A program made the position numbers and the translations under genes. Below, in pieces: positions 19,810-32,794 of a stretch of 53,627 bases of DNA. How positions within the stretch are numbered: position 1 is the first letter of the stretch; each line of letters opens with the position of its first letter. This stretch comes from Thermoanaerobaculales bacterium (GTDB lineage Bacteria > Acidobacteriota > Thermoanaerobaculia > Thermoanaerobaculales > Sulfomarinibacteraceae): positions 1 to 53,627 of the forward strand of contig JARFRM010000282.1 of NCBI GenBank assembly GCA_029287235.1. The letters run 5' to 3'. The notes beneath the pieces are model-generated. The model made no database searches and was not told where the DNA came from. It saw only the letters and a list, made by a program, of their open reading frames with translations.

Positions 19810-22392
19810 TCAGATCTCGCTGTCGGTGTCGTCGGGTACGGGCTCTTCCTCGCCGGACTCCTCCGAGCCCCGGACCTCGTCACCGGGATCCTCGGTGGCT
19901 TCGGCCGCCTGGCCATCCCGGACGGGGTCCTCTTCGTCATTCCCGTCGGCACCGGTGACCGCCACCGAAACCACGCGGTCTCCCTCGTCGAGGCGAATCA
20001 AACGCACGCCCTGAGTCGATCGGCCGATGCGGCGGATTTCGGCGACGTTCATCCGGATGAGAATGCCGCCCTCGGTCACCATCAGAAGCTGATCATCCTC
20101 GGCGACGTTGTGCATCCCCACGACATTGCCGTTCTTCTTGGTGAGCTTGATCAGAGCCACACCGTATCCACCCCTGCCCTGAAGCCGGAATTCGGAGACG
20201 GCCGTCCGTTTGCCGAATCCGAGATCGGTGACGACGAGAATATCGTGGTCGTCATCGGGGTCGATGGTCGCCACCTCTTCAACGAAATCGTTCTTGCGAA
20301 GATTGATCCCACGGACACCGGCGGTGACCCGGCCCATGGATCGCACGTCACTCTCGGAGAATCGAATCCCCATGCCCTGGTGGGTCCCCATGAAGACCTG
20401 GCGAGATCCATCGGTCAGCTGCACCGCCAAGAGATCGTCGCCCTCGTTGATGACCACCGCGCGTAGACCGTTGGACCTGATGTTTGCGTAGTCCTTGAGC
20501 GGCGTTCGTTTGACCCTGCCCGTTCGGGTGGCGAAGAAGAGATAGGCCCCCTCGTGGTCGGAGAAATCGCGGATGGCGAGCAGCGCGGCGACGCGTTCTT
20601 GCTTGTCGAGTTGGAGCAGATTGACGAGAGCCCGCCCCCGAGCTGCCGGACCGATGTCGGGCAGTTCATGGACCTTGCGGACAAAGACCCGTCCCGATGA
20701 GGTGAAGAAAAGCATGGTGGCGTGGGTCGAGGCGACAAAGAGCTTCCAAACCTCGTCCTCCGCTTTGGTGACCATTCCCCGGCGACCGCGGCCGCCGCGA
20801 CGTTGGGCACGGTAGACAGCCACCGCCGACCGTTTGATGTAGCCGTCTCGGGACACCGTGATGACCATGTCCTCTTCGGCGATGAGGTCCTCGATGGAGA
20901 GATCACCGAGATCAGCGACGATCTCGGTCCGGCGCTCGTCGCCGTATCTGTTGCGGATCTCCTCGAGCTCTTCGACCACGATGTCCGCGACCATGGCCTC
21001 CGAACCCAGGACCGCCTCGAGGTGGCCGATGGTCTTCTTGAGTTCGGCGTACTCGTCCACGATCTTGTCGCGCTCGAGACCGGTGAGCCGCTGCAACCGC
21101 ATCTCGAGAATCGCCTGGGCCTGACGCTCGGAGAGACCGAAGTTCTCCATGAGGCCGCGCTTGGCGGTCGCCGGGTCGGCGGCCGCACGGATCAGTTTGA
21201 TGACTTCGTCGAGGTGGTCGAGGGCGATCACGAGACCTTCGAGGATATGAGCTCGTTCGCGGGCACGGGCGAGATCGAACTCGGTGCGACGGACGACCAC
21301 TTCCTTGTGGTGCTCGATGAAGTTCTGCAGCAGCTCTCTGAGGTTGAAGATCTTTGGTTGGTTGTTCAGGACACCCAGGAGAATGATCCCGAAGGTGGTC
21401 TGCATCTGGGTGAGCTTGTAAAGGTTGTTGAGAACGACCTCGGGGATGGCGTCGCGTTTGAGCTCGACCACCATTCGTATCCCATCCCGGTCCGATTCGT
21501 CACGGAGGTCGGCGATCCCTTCGAGCCTCTTGGCCTGGACCAGGTTGGCGATCTGCTCGACGAGTCTCGCTTTGTTGATCTGGTAGGGCAGCTCGTTGAC
21601 GATGATGGCTGCCCGTTTGCCCTTCTCCGCTTCCCTGATTCTGGCTCTGGCGCGCAGCTGGATGATGCCGCGGCCGGTGTGGTAGGCGTCGTGGATCCCC
21701 TTCCGTCCATGGATGAATGCGGCGGTCGGGAAGTCGGGACCTGGAACGATCTCGATCAACTCGTCGATCCCGAGGTCCGGGTCTTGGACCAGGGCAATGG
21801 TCGCGTCAATGACCTCCGAGAGATTGTGGGGCGGGATGTTGGTCGCCATCCCCACCGCGATCCCGGCCGAACCATTGACCAGTAAGTTGGGAAATCGCGC
21901 CGGCAGGACTAGCGGCTCGGTCAGGGAGCCGTCGTAGTTGGGGGCCCAGTCGACGGTGTTCTTGGAGATGTCGTCGCCGAGCAACTCCTCCGCCAGCCGG
22001 GTGAGCCTGACCTCGGTGTAGCGCATGGCCGCCGCCGAGTCGCCGTCCACCGAGCCGAAGTTGCCCTGGCCATCGACCAGTGTGTAACGCATGGAAAAAT
22101 CCTGCGCCATACGAACCGCGGTATCGTAAATGGCCTGGTCACCGTGGGGGTGGTACTTACCCATGACATCGCCGACGATCCGCGCCGATTTCCGATAGGC
22201 CTTCGAGGCGGTGCTTCCACCCTCCAACATGCCGTAGAGGATCCGCCGATGAACCGGTTTGAGACCGTCTCGGACATCGGGCAGAGCGCGGCCGATGATC
22301 ACCGACATGGCGTAGTCGAGATATGAGCTGCGCAGCTCCTCCTCGATCGTGATCGGGAGGCGATCTTCCTGGGGGGCTTTGTTCTCGGTCAT
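19810..22392 (-). CDS. gyrA: DNA gyrase subunit A
   Basis: Breaks and rejoins DNA in negative supercoiling. 860 residues. The catalytic Tyr is in [10 protein letters not shown] (Tyr125). The winged-helix region contains [13 protein letters not shown]. The C-terminal beta-pinwheel carries the GyrA box as QRRGGRG, which marks gyrase against topoisomerase IV, and an acidic tail ends the protein. The residue at the E. coli Ser83 position is Gln86, while the Asp87 equivalent (Asp90) is kept. The ATG directly follows the gyrB TAG with no gap. Confidence 0.98.
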   Translation of the reverse strand: MTENKAPQEDRLPITIEEELRSSYLDYAMSVIIGRALPDVRDGLKPVHRRILYGMLEGGSTASKAYRKSARIVGDVMGKYHPHGDQAIYDTAVRMAQDFSMRYTLVDGQGNFGSVDGDSAAAMRYTEVRLTRLAEELLGDDISKNTVDWAPNYDGSLTEPLVLPARFPNLLVNGSAGIAVGMATNIPPHNLSEVIDATIALVQDPDLGIDELIEIVPGPDFPTAAFIHGRKGIHDAYHTGRGIIQLRARARIREAEKGKRAAIIVNELPYQINKARLVEQIANLVQAKRLEGIADLRDESDRDGIRMVVELKRDAIPEVVLNNLYKLTQMQTTFGIILLGVLNNQPKIFNLRELLQNFIEHHKEVVVRRTEFDLARARERAHILEGLVIALDHLDEVIKLIRAAADPATAKRGLMENFGLSERQAQAILEMRLQRLTGLERDKIVDEYAELKKTIGHLEAVLGSEAMVADIVVEELEEIRNRYGDERRTEIVADLGDLSIEDLIAEEDMVITVSRDGYIKRSAVAVYRAQRRGGRGRRGMVTKAEDEVWKLFVASTHATMLFFTSSGRVFVRKVHELPDIGPAARGRALVNLLQLDKQERVAALLAIRDFSDHEGAYLFFATRTGRVKRTPLKDYANIRSNGLRAVVINEGDDLLAVQLTDGSRQVFMGTHQGMGIRFSESDVRSMGRVTAGVRGINLRKNDFVEEVATIDPDDDHDILVVTDLGFGKRTAVSEFRLQGRGGYGVALIKLTKKNGNVVGMHNVAEDDQLLMVTEGGILIRMNVAEIRRIGRSTQGVRLIRLDEGDRVVSVAVTGADGNDEEDPVRDGQAAEATEDPGDEVRGSEESGEEEPVPDDTDSEI

Positions 22393-25903
<3,511 letters not shown>

Positions 25904-25952
25904 CCGCCCTATCCGTTTCCTTGTTCGGTGTCGAGTTGAGAAACCGGCCGGG

Positions 25953-27056
25953 TCACAGCCTCATGGGCATCAGGACGTAGATGTACTCCTCGAGACGGGG
26001 GTCGTCATCAACCGGAACCAACACACACTGGGTATTCCCATCCTTGAGTTGGAGCTCCACCATCGGACACTCGAGGGTCTGCAGCACATCGATGACGTAC
26101 TGTGCGTTCAGCGCGATCTCCATCCCGTCGCCCTGATAGCTGACGGTGAGCGTTTCTTCAGCGCTCCCGCGCTCATAACCGATGGAAACCAGGGTCAACT
26201 CGCCGGACGGGTCGAAACGGAAACGAACGCCTCTCGCCTTTTCATGAGCCATCAGGCTCACGCGACGCAACGAGGCGAGGAACTCCTTGCGGTCGATGCG
26301 GGCGCGCGACGGGTTGTCTCGAACGATGACCCGCTCATACTGCGGGAACCGCAGCTCGACGATCCGCGACACCAGGGTGCGCTCACCCATCCGGAAACCG
26401 AGGTGGTTGTCGCTGGCCGAAAGCTGCACGCTCTCATCCCCGAAACGAGCAAACTCGGCCAGTAGTTTTCGTGGAAAGAGCTGCTGTTCGAACGGGGGCA
26501 AGCCCTCCGGAGCGTTGGCACGCACCACCGCCAGCCGATGACCATCGGTGGCGGCGATTTCGATCTCCCCGGGCAGGAGCTTGACCAGCGCACCGTTGAG
26601 CTGGAACTTCGGATCATCCTTGGTGATGGAGAAGGCGACCCGGTCGAGCATCAGCTGAAAAAGATCGAGCGGCAGTGAGTACTCTCCATCGGGCGGAATC
26701 TCCGGAACGGTCGGATACTCCGATGGATCGGCCACCGACATCCGGGACTTGAAACGACCGCTGGTGATCTCCACCGAGTCGCCGTCGAGACGAAGGGAGA
26801 ACTCTTCCTCGGGAAGATTCCGAACGAGATTCTGAAAAACGCGGCTCTCGAGGGTGATTCGGCCACCGCCGTGAACGATGGCGGGACAGTCGGTCATGAT
26901 GGTCATATCGAGATCGGTGGCGACCATTCGAAGACGCGCATCGGCAGTCTCGGCGAGGATGCTCGAGAGAATCGGGATTGTGGTTCGGTGCTCGACCACC
27001 CCCTGGAGGATGGAAAGTTCCTGAAGCACCAAGTTTCGCTGCAGTTTCAGTTCCAT
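25953..27056 (-). CDS. dnaN: DNA polymerase III beta sliding clamp
   Basis: Ring-shaped processivity clamp, about 367 residues with the three repeated domains of the family. Recognisable parts: VVEHRTTIPILSSILAE, GRFKSRMSVADPSEYP, ATDGHRLAVVRA and the C-terminal VLMPMRL. ATG 27056 is preferred over GTG 27059 because AAGG sits at good spacing. It lies immediately beyond the DnaA-box region separating it from dnaA. Confidence 0.98.
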   Translation of the reverse strand: MELKLQRNLVLQELSILQGVVEHRTTIPILSSILAETADARLRMVATDLDMTIMTDCPAIVHGGGRITLESRVFQNLVRNLPEEEFSLRLDGDSVEITSGRFKSRMSVADPSEYPTVPEIPPDGEYSLPLDLFQLMLDRVAFSITKDDPKFQLNGALVKLLPGEIEIAATDGHRLAVVRANAPEGLPPFEQQLFPRKLLAEFARFGDESVQLSASDNHLGFRMGERTLVSRIVELRFPQYERVIVRDNPSRARIDRKEFLASLRRVSLMAHEKARGVRFRFDPSGELTLVSIGYERGSAEETLTVSYQGDGMEIALNAQYVIDVLQTLECPMVELQLKDGNTQCVLVPVDDDPRLEEYIYVLMPMRL

Positions 27057-27059
27057 CAC

Positions 27060-27316
27060 GGGGCCTTTCGACGAAGACTAAGTATCGAGCAGATGGAAAT
27101 ATAGCATAGTAGATCATCACCGTCGAGACAGTGGAAACTGTGGGAAAATCGGGTAAATTTCGGTGTCACAAGGAGCTGGCCCCCTGGACTCGTTGTGGGT
27201 GGTCTGTGGAAGCCTGTGGAGTTCACAGCTGTTCCACAACATTCCACAATTCACACCACTCGTGCTGTGGAAAACGGCCCCGTCAACCGGTGCAGATCTG
27301 CGGTGAGATCCGCGGC
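27060..27316. other. Probable chromosomal replication origin (oriC), dnaA-dnaN gap
   Basis: The 257-base gap between dnaA and dnaN holds at least six DnaA-box-like 9-mers in both directions, built on TTCCACA: TTTTCCACA on the minus strand at 27266-27274 (perfect TTWTNCACA), a TTTTCCCACA variant at 27139-27148, minus-strand copies at 27205-27213 and 27215-27223, and plus-strand copies at 27232-27238 and 27242-27248. An AT-rich patch (AAATATAGCATAGTAGATC) lies near 27097-27115. Genes on either side mostly read away from this region. A dnaA-dnaN intergenic origin is the common arrangement in several phyla. GC skew was not computed. Confidence 0.75.
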
Positions 27317-28603
27317 TCAGGTGAAATGCTCACGAAAAGACGTCAATGTGGAGTCGAAGTCGGGGTTCGAAAGGCGCATTTTCGAGATCGCGTCGACCGC
27401 GTACATCACGGTTGAGTGATGCTTCGAGAAGATCTTTCCGATTTCCGGAAAGCTGAGATCGAGGATGTCCCGAATGAGATACATGGAGACCTGCCGGGGC
27501 AGGGCGATGGACCGCCGGTTCGACCGACCTTTGAGATCGGCGACCCGAATTCCATAGTGCTGGGCGACAAACCGAATGATGTCGGCCGGAGTCGTTTCGC
27601 GCTCATCCGGAAGCAGCTCGAAGAGCGCCAGGCGAACCACATCGACACTGATCTTGGCATTCTTGAGTTGAGCGTAGGCGATGGCTCGATTGAGACAACC
27701 TTCGAGTTCGCGGACGTTCTTCTGGACTCGACGTGAGATGAAAAGCACCGTGTCCTCGGGGAGCTCCCAGCCGATGGCTCGTGCTTTCTCTCGAAGGATG
27801 GCGCACCGGGTTTCGAGATCCGGGGGTTGGATATCGGCGATGAGTCCTTGGAGGAAACGGGACCGGAGTCGTTCCTCGAGACCCGGAATGTCCGCCGGTC
27901 GGGCGTCGGAGGTGAAGACCACCTGCCGGCCGGTCGATTGGAGGGTGTTGAAGGTGTGGAAGAACTCCTCCTGCGTCCGCTCTTTTCCGGCGATGAACTG
28001 GATGTCGTCGAGGAGCAGGACATCGACCCCACGAAAGGTCTGACGAAAGGCCTCCATCTGTTGCCGGCGGATGCAGTTGATGAGCTCGTTGACGAACTGT
28101 TCGGTGGTCATGTACGTGACTTTGCATTCGGGATTGGCCGCGATCACGCGATGGCCGATGGCGTGCAGGAGGTGCGTCTTGCCAAGACCGGAACCACCAT
28201 AGATATAGAGCGGGTTGTACGCCTCTCCCGGTTGGTCGGCGACGGCCTCGGCGGCGGCGGCTGCGAATTGGTTGGAGGTGCCCTGGACAAAACGTTCGAA
28301 GACGAAGGCCGAGCTGAACGGGTGGCCGGGCAGGGTGACTCGAGAAGGGTCGGCGGTATCGGACCGGTCATCACCTGAATCGATTTCGACGGTGAACTCG
28401 GAACCGAACTGGCTCCGGGCAACGGTGCCGATGTCGTGGAGCAGGTGGTCGCGCACCCAGTCGGCGACGATGGCGTTGTCGCACGCGAGAACGAGAGAGC
28501 TCTCGGTGGTTTTTTGAACCCCCAGCGGCTCGATCCAGGTACGGTAGTCCTCCGCACCGAGAAGCTGTTGGAGGTGTGGTTGAAGCTCTCGCCAACGGTC
28601 CAT
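27317..28603 (-). CDS. dnaA: Chromosomal replication initiator DnaA
   Basis: AAA+ initiator, 428 residues. Domain I (1-90, WRELQPHLQQLLGAEDYRTW), a short linker, the AAA+ module with Walker A GLGKTHLLHAIGH (about 138-150) and Walker B VLLLDDIQFIAG (about 197-208), then the domain IV helix-turn-helix (IALPRQVSMYLIRDILDLS, PEIGKIFSKHHSTVMYAV). The base-contacting motif is KHHST where E. coli has RDHTT. The ATG at 28603 follows a predicted extended -10 by 6 nt, so the mRNA may be leaderless. It diverges from rpmH. Confidence 0.98.
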   Translation of the reverse strand: MDRWRELQPHLQQLLGAEDYRTWIEPLGVQKTTESSLVLACDNAIVADWVRDHLLHDIGTVARSQFGSEFTVEIDSGDDRSDTADPSRVTLPGHPFSSAFVFERFVQGTSNQFAAAAAEAVADQPGEAYNPLYIYGGSGLGKTHLLHAIGHRVIAANPECKVTYMTTEQFVNELINCIRRQQMEAFRQTFRGVDVLLLDDIQFIAGKERTQEEFFHTFNTLQSTGRQVVFTSDARPADIPGLEERLRSRFLQGLIADIQPPDLETRCAILREKARAIGWELPEDTVLFISRRVQKNVRELEGCLNRAIAYAQLKNAKISVDVVRLALFELLPDERETTPADIIRFVAQHYGIRVADLKGRSNRRSIALPRQVSMYLIRDILDLSFPEIGKIFSKHHSTVMYAVDAISKMRLSNPDFDSTLTSFREHFT

Positions 28604-28609
28604 CGACTC

Positions 28610-28618
28610 AGGCTAGCA
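28610..28618 (-). promoter_or_regulatory. Extended -10 element of dnaA (predicted leaderless)
   Basis: On the minus strand TGC followed by TAGCCT, then GAGTCG and ATG at 28603. No -35 consensus is present at 16-18 bases; the TGn extension would compensate. Predicted transcription start is at the start codon. Confidence 0.45.
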
Positions 28619-28650
28619 CAAAATCCGCCAACGGGGACGGGGGACCGGTC

Positions 28651-28679
28651 TTGACACGTGGGCAGACCTGAAGTATCGT
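28651..28679 (+). promoter_or_regulatory. Strong sigma70-like promoter of the rpmH operon
   Basis: Perfect TTGACA (28651-28656), a 17-base spacer and TATCGT (28674-28679). It gives a leader of about 26 nt before rpmH. It would drive rpmH-rnpA-yidC and probably the genes up to the bactofilin. Confidence 0.75.
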
Positions 28680-28711
28680 TGCGCGCCCGCAGAATTTGGA
28701 GTGAAGTGACG

Positions 28712-28846
28712 ATGAAAAGGACCTTTCAACCCAATAATCGCCGCCGGAAGAAGACCCATGGCTTTCGGGTGCGGATGCGTACCAAGAACGGTCGCAAGAT
28801 TCTCGCCGCCCGTCGACGCAAGGGCCGTAAGCGGCTTGCCGTCTGA
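28712..28846 (+). CDS. rpmH: 50S ribosomal protein L34
   Basis: A 44-residue highly basic protein beginning [20 protein letters not shown], which is diagnostic for L34. GGAG lies 10 nt before the ATG. An in-frame start at 28658 is upstream of the predicted transcription start and is rejected. It overlaps the start of rnpA. Confidence 0.97.
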   Translation: MKRTFQPNNRRRKKTHGFRVRMRTKNGRKILAARRRKGRKRLAV

Positions 28847-29210
28847 ACGGCGCCGACGGTTTCCGCGCTCTGCGAGGCTTCGTCGGCGTGCGGAATTCCA
28901 GCGAGTTTACAGTCAAGGAATCCGGGTCGCTGGGCGGCACATGGTGTTGTTTGCGGTGCGAACCGAGGGAGAGAGCCGGTTCGGTGTGACCGCGTCCCGA
29001 AAGGTCGGCAATGCGGTCTTCCGGGCGCGCTCCAAGCGGCGGCTGCGTGAACTGTATCGAACGCGACCCCTGAACGACGTGACGGAATCCCTCGATTTGG
29101 TCGCCAACGCGCGGCGAAGCTGTGCTCGAGCGCCGTGGCAGATGCTGAAACAGGATTTTGAGTTCTGTCTCGATCGTTTGAGTGAGAGGATGAGAGCCGA
29201 GCGGCGCTGA
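28836..29210 (+). CDS. rnpA: Ribonuclease P protein component
   Basis: Protein subunit of RNase P, which matures the 5' ends of tRNAs. Core motifs are visible: [20 protein letters not shown] near the N terminus, [26 protein letters not shown] (the RNR-type basic helix) and a hydrophobic end. The frame upstream overlaps all of rpmH and has no start of merit; the TTG at 28836, inside the last codons of rpmH, gives 124 residues, the usual length. The overlap with rpmH (11 bases) is a known arrangement in some bacteria. The exact start remains uncertain. Confidence 0.92.
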   Translation: MPSERRRRFPRSARLRRRAEFQRVYSQGIRVAGRHMVLFAVRTEGESRFGVTASRKVGNAVFRARSKRRLRELYRTRPLNDVTESLDLVANARRSCARAPWQMLKQDFEFCLDRLSERMRAERR

Positions 29211-29251
29211 CCGATTTGTCGGCTGTTGATTCCGGGAAGGTGTGGAGCGAG

Positions 29252-30904
29252 ATGGAGAAACGACTACTGCTGGCCTTTGTGCTGTCGGCGCTGATATTCG
29301 CCGTCTGGTCGGTGGTCTTTCCTCCCCCGGCGCCGCCGATGGCGGTGCCTCAGGAAGAGGTCGTCAGCGAAACGGTGACCGGCGTCGTCGAGAGCACACC
29401 GGCCGAGCGTATCGATGCCGAGGCTGCGATCGACGCGGCGCCGGCTGAGGAAGCCCTTTCCGCCGTCGCCGGTGAGATCGAGCAGACCATCAGGCTGGCC
29501 AATGCCGTCATGGAGGTCGAGCTCAACAATCGAGGCGCGATGGTGACCTCCATGCGCCTGCTCCAGTTCGAAGACGATGAGGGGGCGATCCTCGACCTCA
29601 TCCAGACGATTCCCAATGATGATCGGGCCATGCCGCTCCAACTCATGACCGAGGAGGGTCCGGACACCCGGCTCTACCGGGTCGAGCGCACCAACGACGG
29701 GGCTGTCATGAGCTGGTCCGATGGCCTCGGATCTTCGGTCCAGAAGACGATCAACCTCAATCCCGGCTATGGGCTCGAGGTGACCGTGCGCAGCGCGGGT
29801 ACGCTCCTCAACGCTCCGATCAGCGCCGGGACCGGGCTGAGAAATCTCGGTGAACAGGAGCGCAACAGCCGGCTGGCAGTGTGGGGAGACGGCGTTGTCC
29901 TCGCGGACGGAGAAACAGAGAAGTTCAAGAGGGCCAAGGTCAAGGCACCGGTCAGCCTGAGACCCGGCATTCTCGCGTATGCGGGACTTGAGGACGCCTA
30001 CTTCATCAATCTCCTCCGGCCGCGCACACGGATCGATGAGGTCCGGATCGACCGCCTCGAGTTCACCGAGAGCGTCGATCCGAGCGAGGATCCGAAGCTC
30101 AACCAAGTTCTGCGCGTGCTTTTGGTGCCGAGCGCGGGTTTGTTCGAGGGTGAGCTTCTCGGCGCGCCGAAAGAGTACAACCTCTTACAAGGGGTCGGAG
30201 GCGGTGTTGAGAAGACCCTCGACTTTGGGATCTTCGGTTTTATCTCGGTCTTTTTCCTCAAAGCACTGTGGTGGATCTACAGCCTCGTGGGCAACTATGG
30301 AGTCGCGATCATCCTGCTGACGGTGGGAATCCGGATCGTGCTCTTTCCCCTGATGCACACCTCCACCGTATCCATGCGCAAGATGGCCAAGGTCCAGCCC
30401 CGGGTCAAGGAGATCCAGGCCAAGTACAAGAAGAAGAAGAACGACCCTCAAGCCCGCGCCAAGATGAGCCAGGAAACGATGGCGCTCTACAAGGAAGAGG
30501 GCGTCAATCCGATGGCCGGGTGTCTCCCGGTGCTGGTGCAGCTGCCGATTCTCTGGGCTCTCTATCAGCTCTTCCTGCATGCCATCGAGCTTCGGCATGA
30601 ACCATTCATGCTCTGGATCCAGGACCTTTCGGCCAAGGACCCATACTATGTGACTCCGATCCTCATGACCGCGACCATGTGGTTGCAGCAGAAGCTCGCG
30701 CCGCAGGCGGGAGATCCTCAACAACAGCGGATCATGCGGATGTTGCCCCTTGTCTTCGGCATCATGTTCCTTCAGTTTCCCTCGGGACTGGTGCTCTACT
30801 GGCTGACCAACAACGTGATCTCGATCCTGCAGCAGGAGATCACCCTGGGCATCATCGGGGAGCGAAAGTATTTTCGCAGGAGCGGCGGAGGAAAAGCGAA
30901 ATGA
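29252..30904 (+). CDS. yidC: Membrane protein insertase YidC
   Basis: Inserts and folds inner-membrane proteins. About 550 residues from ATG 29252, which has GGAGCGAG directly upstream; a TTG start at 29216 is possible but less good. One N-terminal membrane helix (residues 5-22), a large periplasmic beta domain (about 70-330) as in Gram-negative YidC, then the conserved five-helix core with WWIYSLVGNYGVAIILLTV, GCLPVLVQLPILWALYQLF and FPSGLVLYWLTNNVISILQQ. The large periplasmic domain supports a two-membrane cell envelope. The stop overlaps the next gene (ATGA). Confidence 0.97.
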   Translation: MEKRLLLAFVLSALIFAVWSVVFPPPAPPMAVPQEEVVSETVTGVVESTPAERIDAEAAIDAAPAEEALSAVAGEIEQTIRLANAVMEVELNNRGAMVTSMRLLQFEDDEGAILDLIQTIPNDDRAMPLQLMTEEGPDTRLYRVERTNDGAVMSWSDGLGSSVQKTINLNPGYGLEVTVRSAGTLLNAPISAGTGLRNLGEQERNSRLAVWGDGVVLADGETEKFKRAKVKAPVSLRPGILAYAGLEDAYFINLLRPRTRIDEVRIDRLEFTESVDPSEDPKLNQVLRVLLVPSAGLFEGELLGAPKEYNLLQGVGGGVEKTLDFGIFGFISVFFLKALWWIYSLVGNYGVAIILLTVGIRIVLFPLMHTSTVSMRKMAKVQPRVKEIQAKYKKKKNDPQARAKMSQETMALYKEEGVNPMAGCLPVLVQLPILWALYQLFLHAIELRHEPFMLWIQDLSAKDPYYVTPILMTATMWLQQKLAPQAGDPQQQRIMRMLPLVFGIMFLQFPSGLVLYWLTNNVISILQQEITLGIIGERKYFRRSGGGKAK

Positions 30905-31497
30905 AGCACCCACGTGAGTTTCGAGGTGAGACCTTGGACTCGGCGCTGAGCGAGGCATGTTCGTTTCTCAAGGCGCGGATCGGAGAGCTCCGCTACGACG
31001 TGAACAGCCCGGAGGGAGACGAAGTGGTCGTCGCGGCCGAGGTCGATCCGGTGGCGGTGCTCGGTCTTTTCCTTTCAGAGAGTTTCAATGCGGGACAGCT
31101 CGAACTGACCGCTCGGCTCAATGAAACCGAGGAGGCCCTCGAGGGCGAGCTCTCCGGTAACGACTGCGACATTCTGACCGCAGCCGGGGGCAAGGGTCTC
31201 GACGCGCTGCAGTATCTCTGTAACCGCATTCTCAATCGGCGGCTTGAACGCCACCTTCCGGTGCACCTGGACACCGACGGATTCAAGGACCGGCGCTCCC
31301 TCAAGCTCCAGGACAAGGCGGAAGACGCGGCCGACGAGGCGATTCGCACTCGAAGCCCGGTGGTGATGGGTCTGATGACGCCGGCGGCCCGACGCGAGAT
31401 CCACCTCGCGCTTGCCGATGATCCAGGAGTCGAGACTGAGTCGGATGGAGATGGCTTCCTCAAGCGGGTTGTCGTCCGCCCTCGTCGGCGGCGCTGA
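30901..31497 (+). CDS. khpB: Jag/KhpB family KH-R3H RNA-binding protein
   Basis: A 198-residue protein starting in an ATGA overlap with yidC. It has an N-terminal Jag-N-like segment (EFRGETLDSALSEACSFL), a KH domain in the middle (ILTAAGGKGLDALQYLCNRI, with the Gly-rich loop reduced to GGKGLD) and a C-terminal R3H domain (MTPAARREIHLALADDP, Arg-x-x-x-His). Family members bind small RNAs and affect cell elongation. The yidC-jag pairing is widely conserved. Confidence 0.92.
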   Translation: MKHPREFRGETLDSALSEACSFLKARIGELRYDVNSPEGDEVVVAAEVDPVAVLGLFLSESFNAGQLELTARLNETEEALEGELSGNDCDILTAAGGKGLDALQYLCNRILNRRLERHLPVHLDTDGFKDRRSLKLQDKAEDAADEAIRTRSPVVMGLMTPAARREIHLALADDPGVETESDGDGFLKRVVVRPRRRR

Positions 31498-32794
31498 CAC
31501 CATCGTCGCCCGTTCGTCGCCCGCCGGGCGGGGCGGCCTGGCGCTGATCAGGGTCAGTGGTCGTGAGACCAGAGCGCTCGCCGCCGCGGTCATTCCGGAG
31601 CTCGATATGGACCGGGGCTGGAGAGCCTCTCTCGTGGAGCTTCGAAGCAGCGGTGGCGAGCGCATTGATCGCGCGGTGGCGATCCCCTATCGAAACCCCC
31701 GGTCGTACACCGGCGAGGACATGCTCGAGGTCATGGTGCACGGCTCGCCATGGATCATCCGCGCCACCATCGAGGCGTTCGTGGCGGCGGGGGCCAGACG
31801 AGCCGGTCCGGGAGAGTTCACCCGCCGAGCGGTCGCCAACGGCAAGCTCGATCTCGTCCAGGCCGAGGCGGTCAATGAGCTCATATCGGCCGAGACGGCC
31901 TGGCAGGCGCGGGTGGCGCGAGCGCAGATCGACGGTCGCCTGTCACGCGAGTTTGCCGAGTTGCAGGCGACGCTTGTGGATCTTCTCGCTGAAATCGAGG
32001 GAGCACTCGACTTCGCCCAGCACGATATTCCATTCGATGTCGAATCGGCGGAGAAGCGGCGCCGGAGAGCCCTGAACCAGATCGGCGCTCTCCTGGCCAC
32101 CGCTTCAAGAGGACGGCGAATCCGTGACGGCGTTCGAGTGGTCATTGTCGGTCCGCCGAACTCCGGGAAATCGACTCTCTTCAATCTCCTCGTGGGTCAG
32201 GAGCGAGCGATCGTTTCGCCCCATCCCGGGACCACGCGGGATGTGGTTGAAGCCGAGCTCGAAGTGGCCGGAGTGCGGCTGATCCTCAAGGACACGGCGG
32301 GTCTCGGGGCAACGTCCGATCCCGTGGAGCGAGAGGGGGTCCGGCGCGCCATGGGCGCGGCGGCCGATGCCGACGCCGTTCTGCTGCTGTGGCCGGCGGA
32401 TGGGGCGAGAGACGCGGTCCCGGCGGCGGCGGAGAATCAGCCGACCCTGAGGGTTCGGTCGAAGTGGGATCTCGCCGGCGCCGAAGAGGTGCCGCCGGGC
32501 TGGACGGTCGTCTCGTGCAGGACCGGCGAGGGGGTTGGCGGGCTCCGCGACGCGCTGTCGAGAATGGTAGAGGCGGAGGTGGCCGACCTCGGCGGTGAAA
32601 TCGCCATCGCCGAGCGCCATCGCCGCGGCCTCGAGGTTGCGGCGGCCGAGCTCGAAGGCGCGGATTTCGCGCTGCCGGAGGTCGGCGCCGAGGCCGTTCG
32701 TGGGGCCCTCGAAGCGGTACGGGAGCTCACGGGCGAGGTCGGGACCGAGGATCTTCTGGATCGGATCTTCAGCGAGTTCTGCATCGGGAAGTGA
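31445..32794 (+). CDS. mnmE: tRNA modification GTPase MnmE
   Basis: With MnmG, adds the carboxymethylaminomethyl group to U34 of tRNA. 449 residues from ATG 31445 (ATG 31451 also possible; both overlap khpB). N-terminal folate-binding domain begins DTIVARSSPAGRGGLALIRV; the helical domain flanks a G domain with GPPNSGKST (about 236), DTAG, and a G4 motif reading SKWD in place of NKxD. It ends FCIGK with the catalytic Cys. The stop codon overlaps the GTG start of mnmG. Confidence 0.95.
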   Translation: MEMASSSGLSSALVGGADTIVARSSPAGRGGLALIRVSGRETRALAAAVIPELDMDRGWRASLVELRSSGGERIDRAVAIPYRNPRSYTGEDMLEVMVHGSPWIIRATIEAFVAAGARRAGPGEFTRRAVANGKLDLVQAEAVNELISAETAWQARVARAQIDGRLSREFAELQATLVDLLAEIEGALDFAQHDIPFDVESAEKRRRRALNQIGALLATASRGRRIRDGVRVVIVGPPNSGKSTLFNLLVGQERAIVSPHPGTTRDVVEAELEVAGVRLILKDTAGLGATSDPVEREGVRRAMGAAADADAVLLLWPADGARDAVPAAAENQPTLRVRSKWDLAGAEEVPPGWTVVSCRTGEGVGGLRDALSRMVEAEVADLGGEIAIAERHRRGLEVAAAELEGADFALPEVGAEAVRGALEAVRELTGEVGTEDLLDRIFSEFCIGK

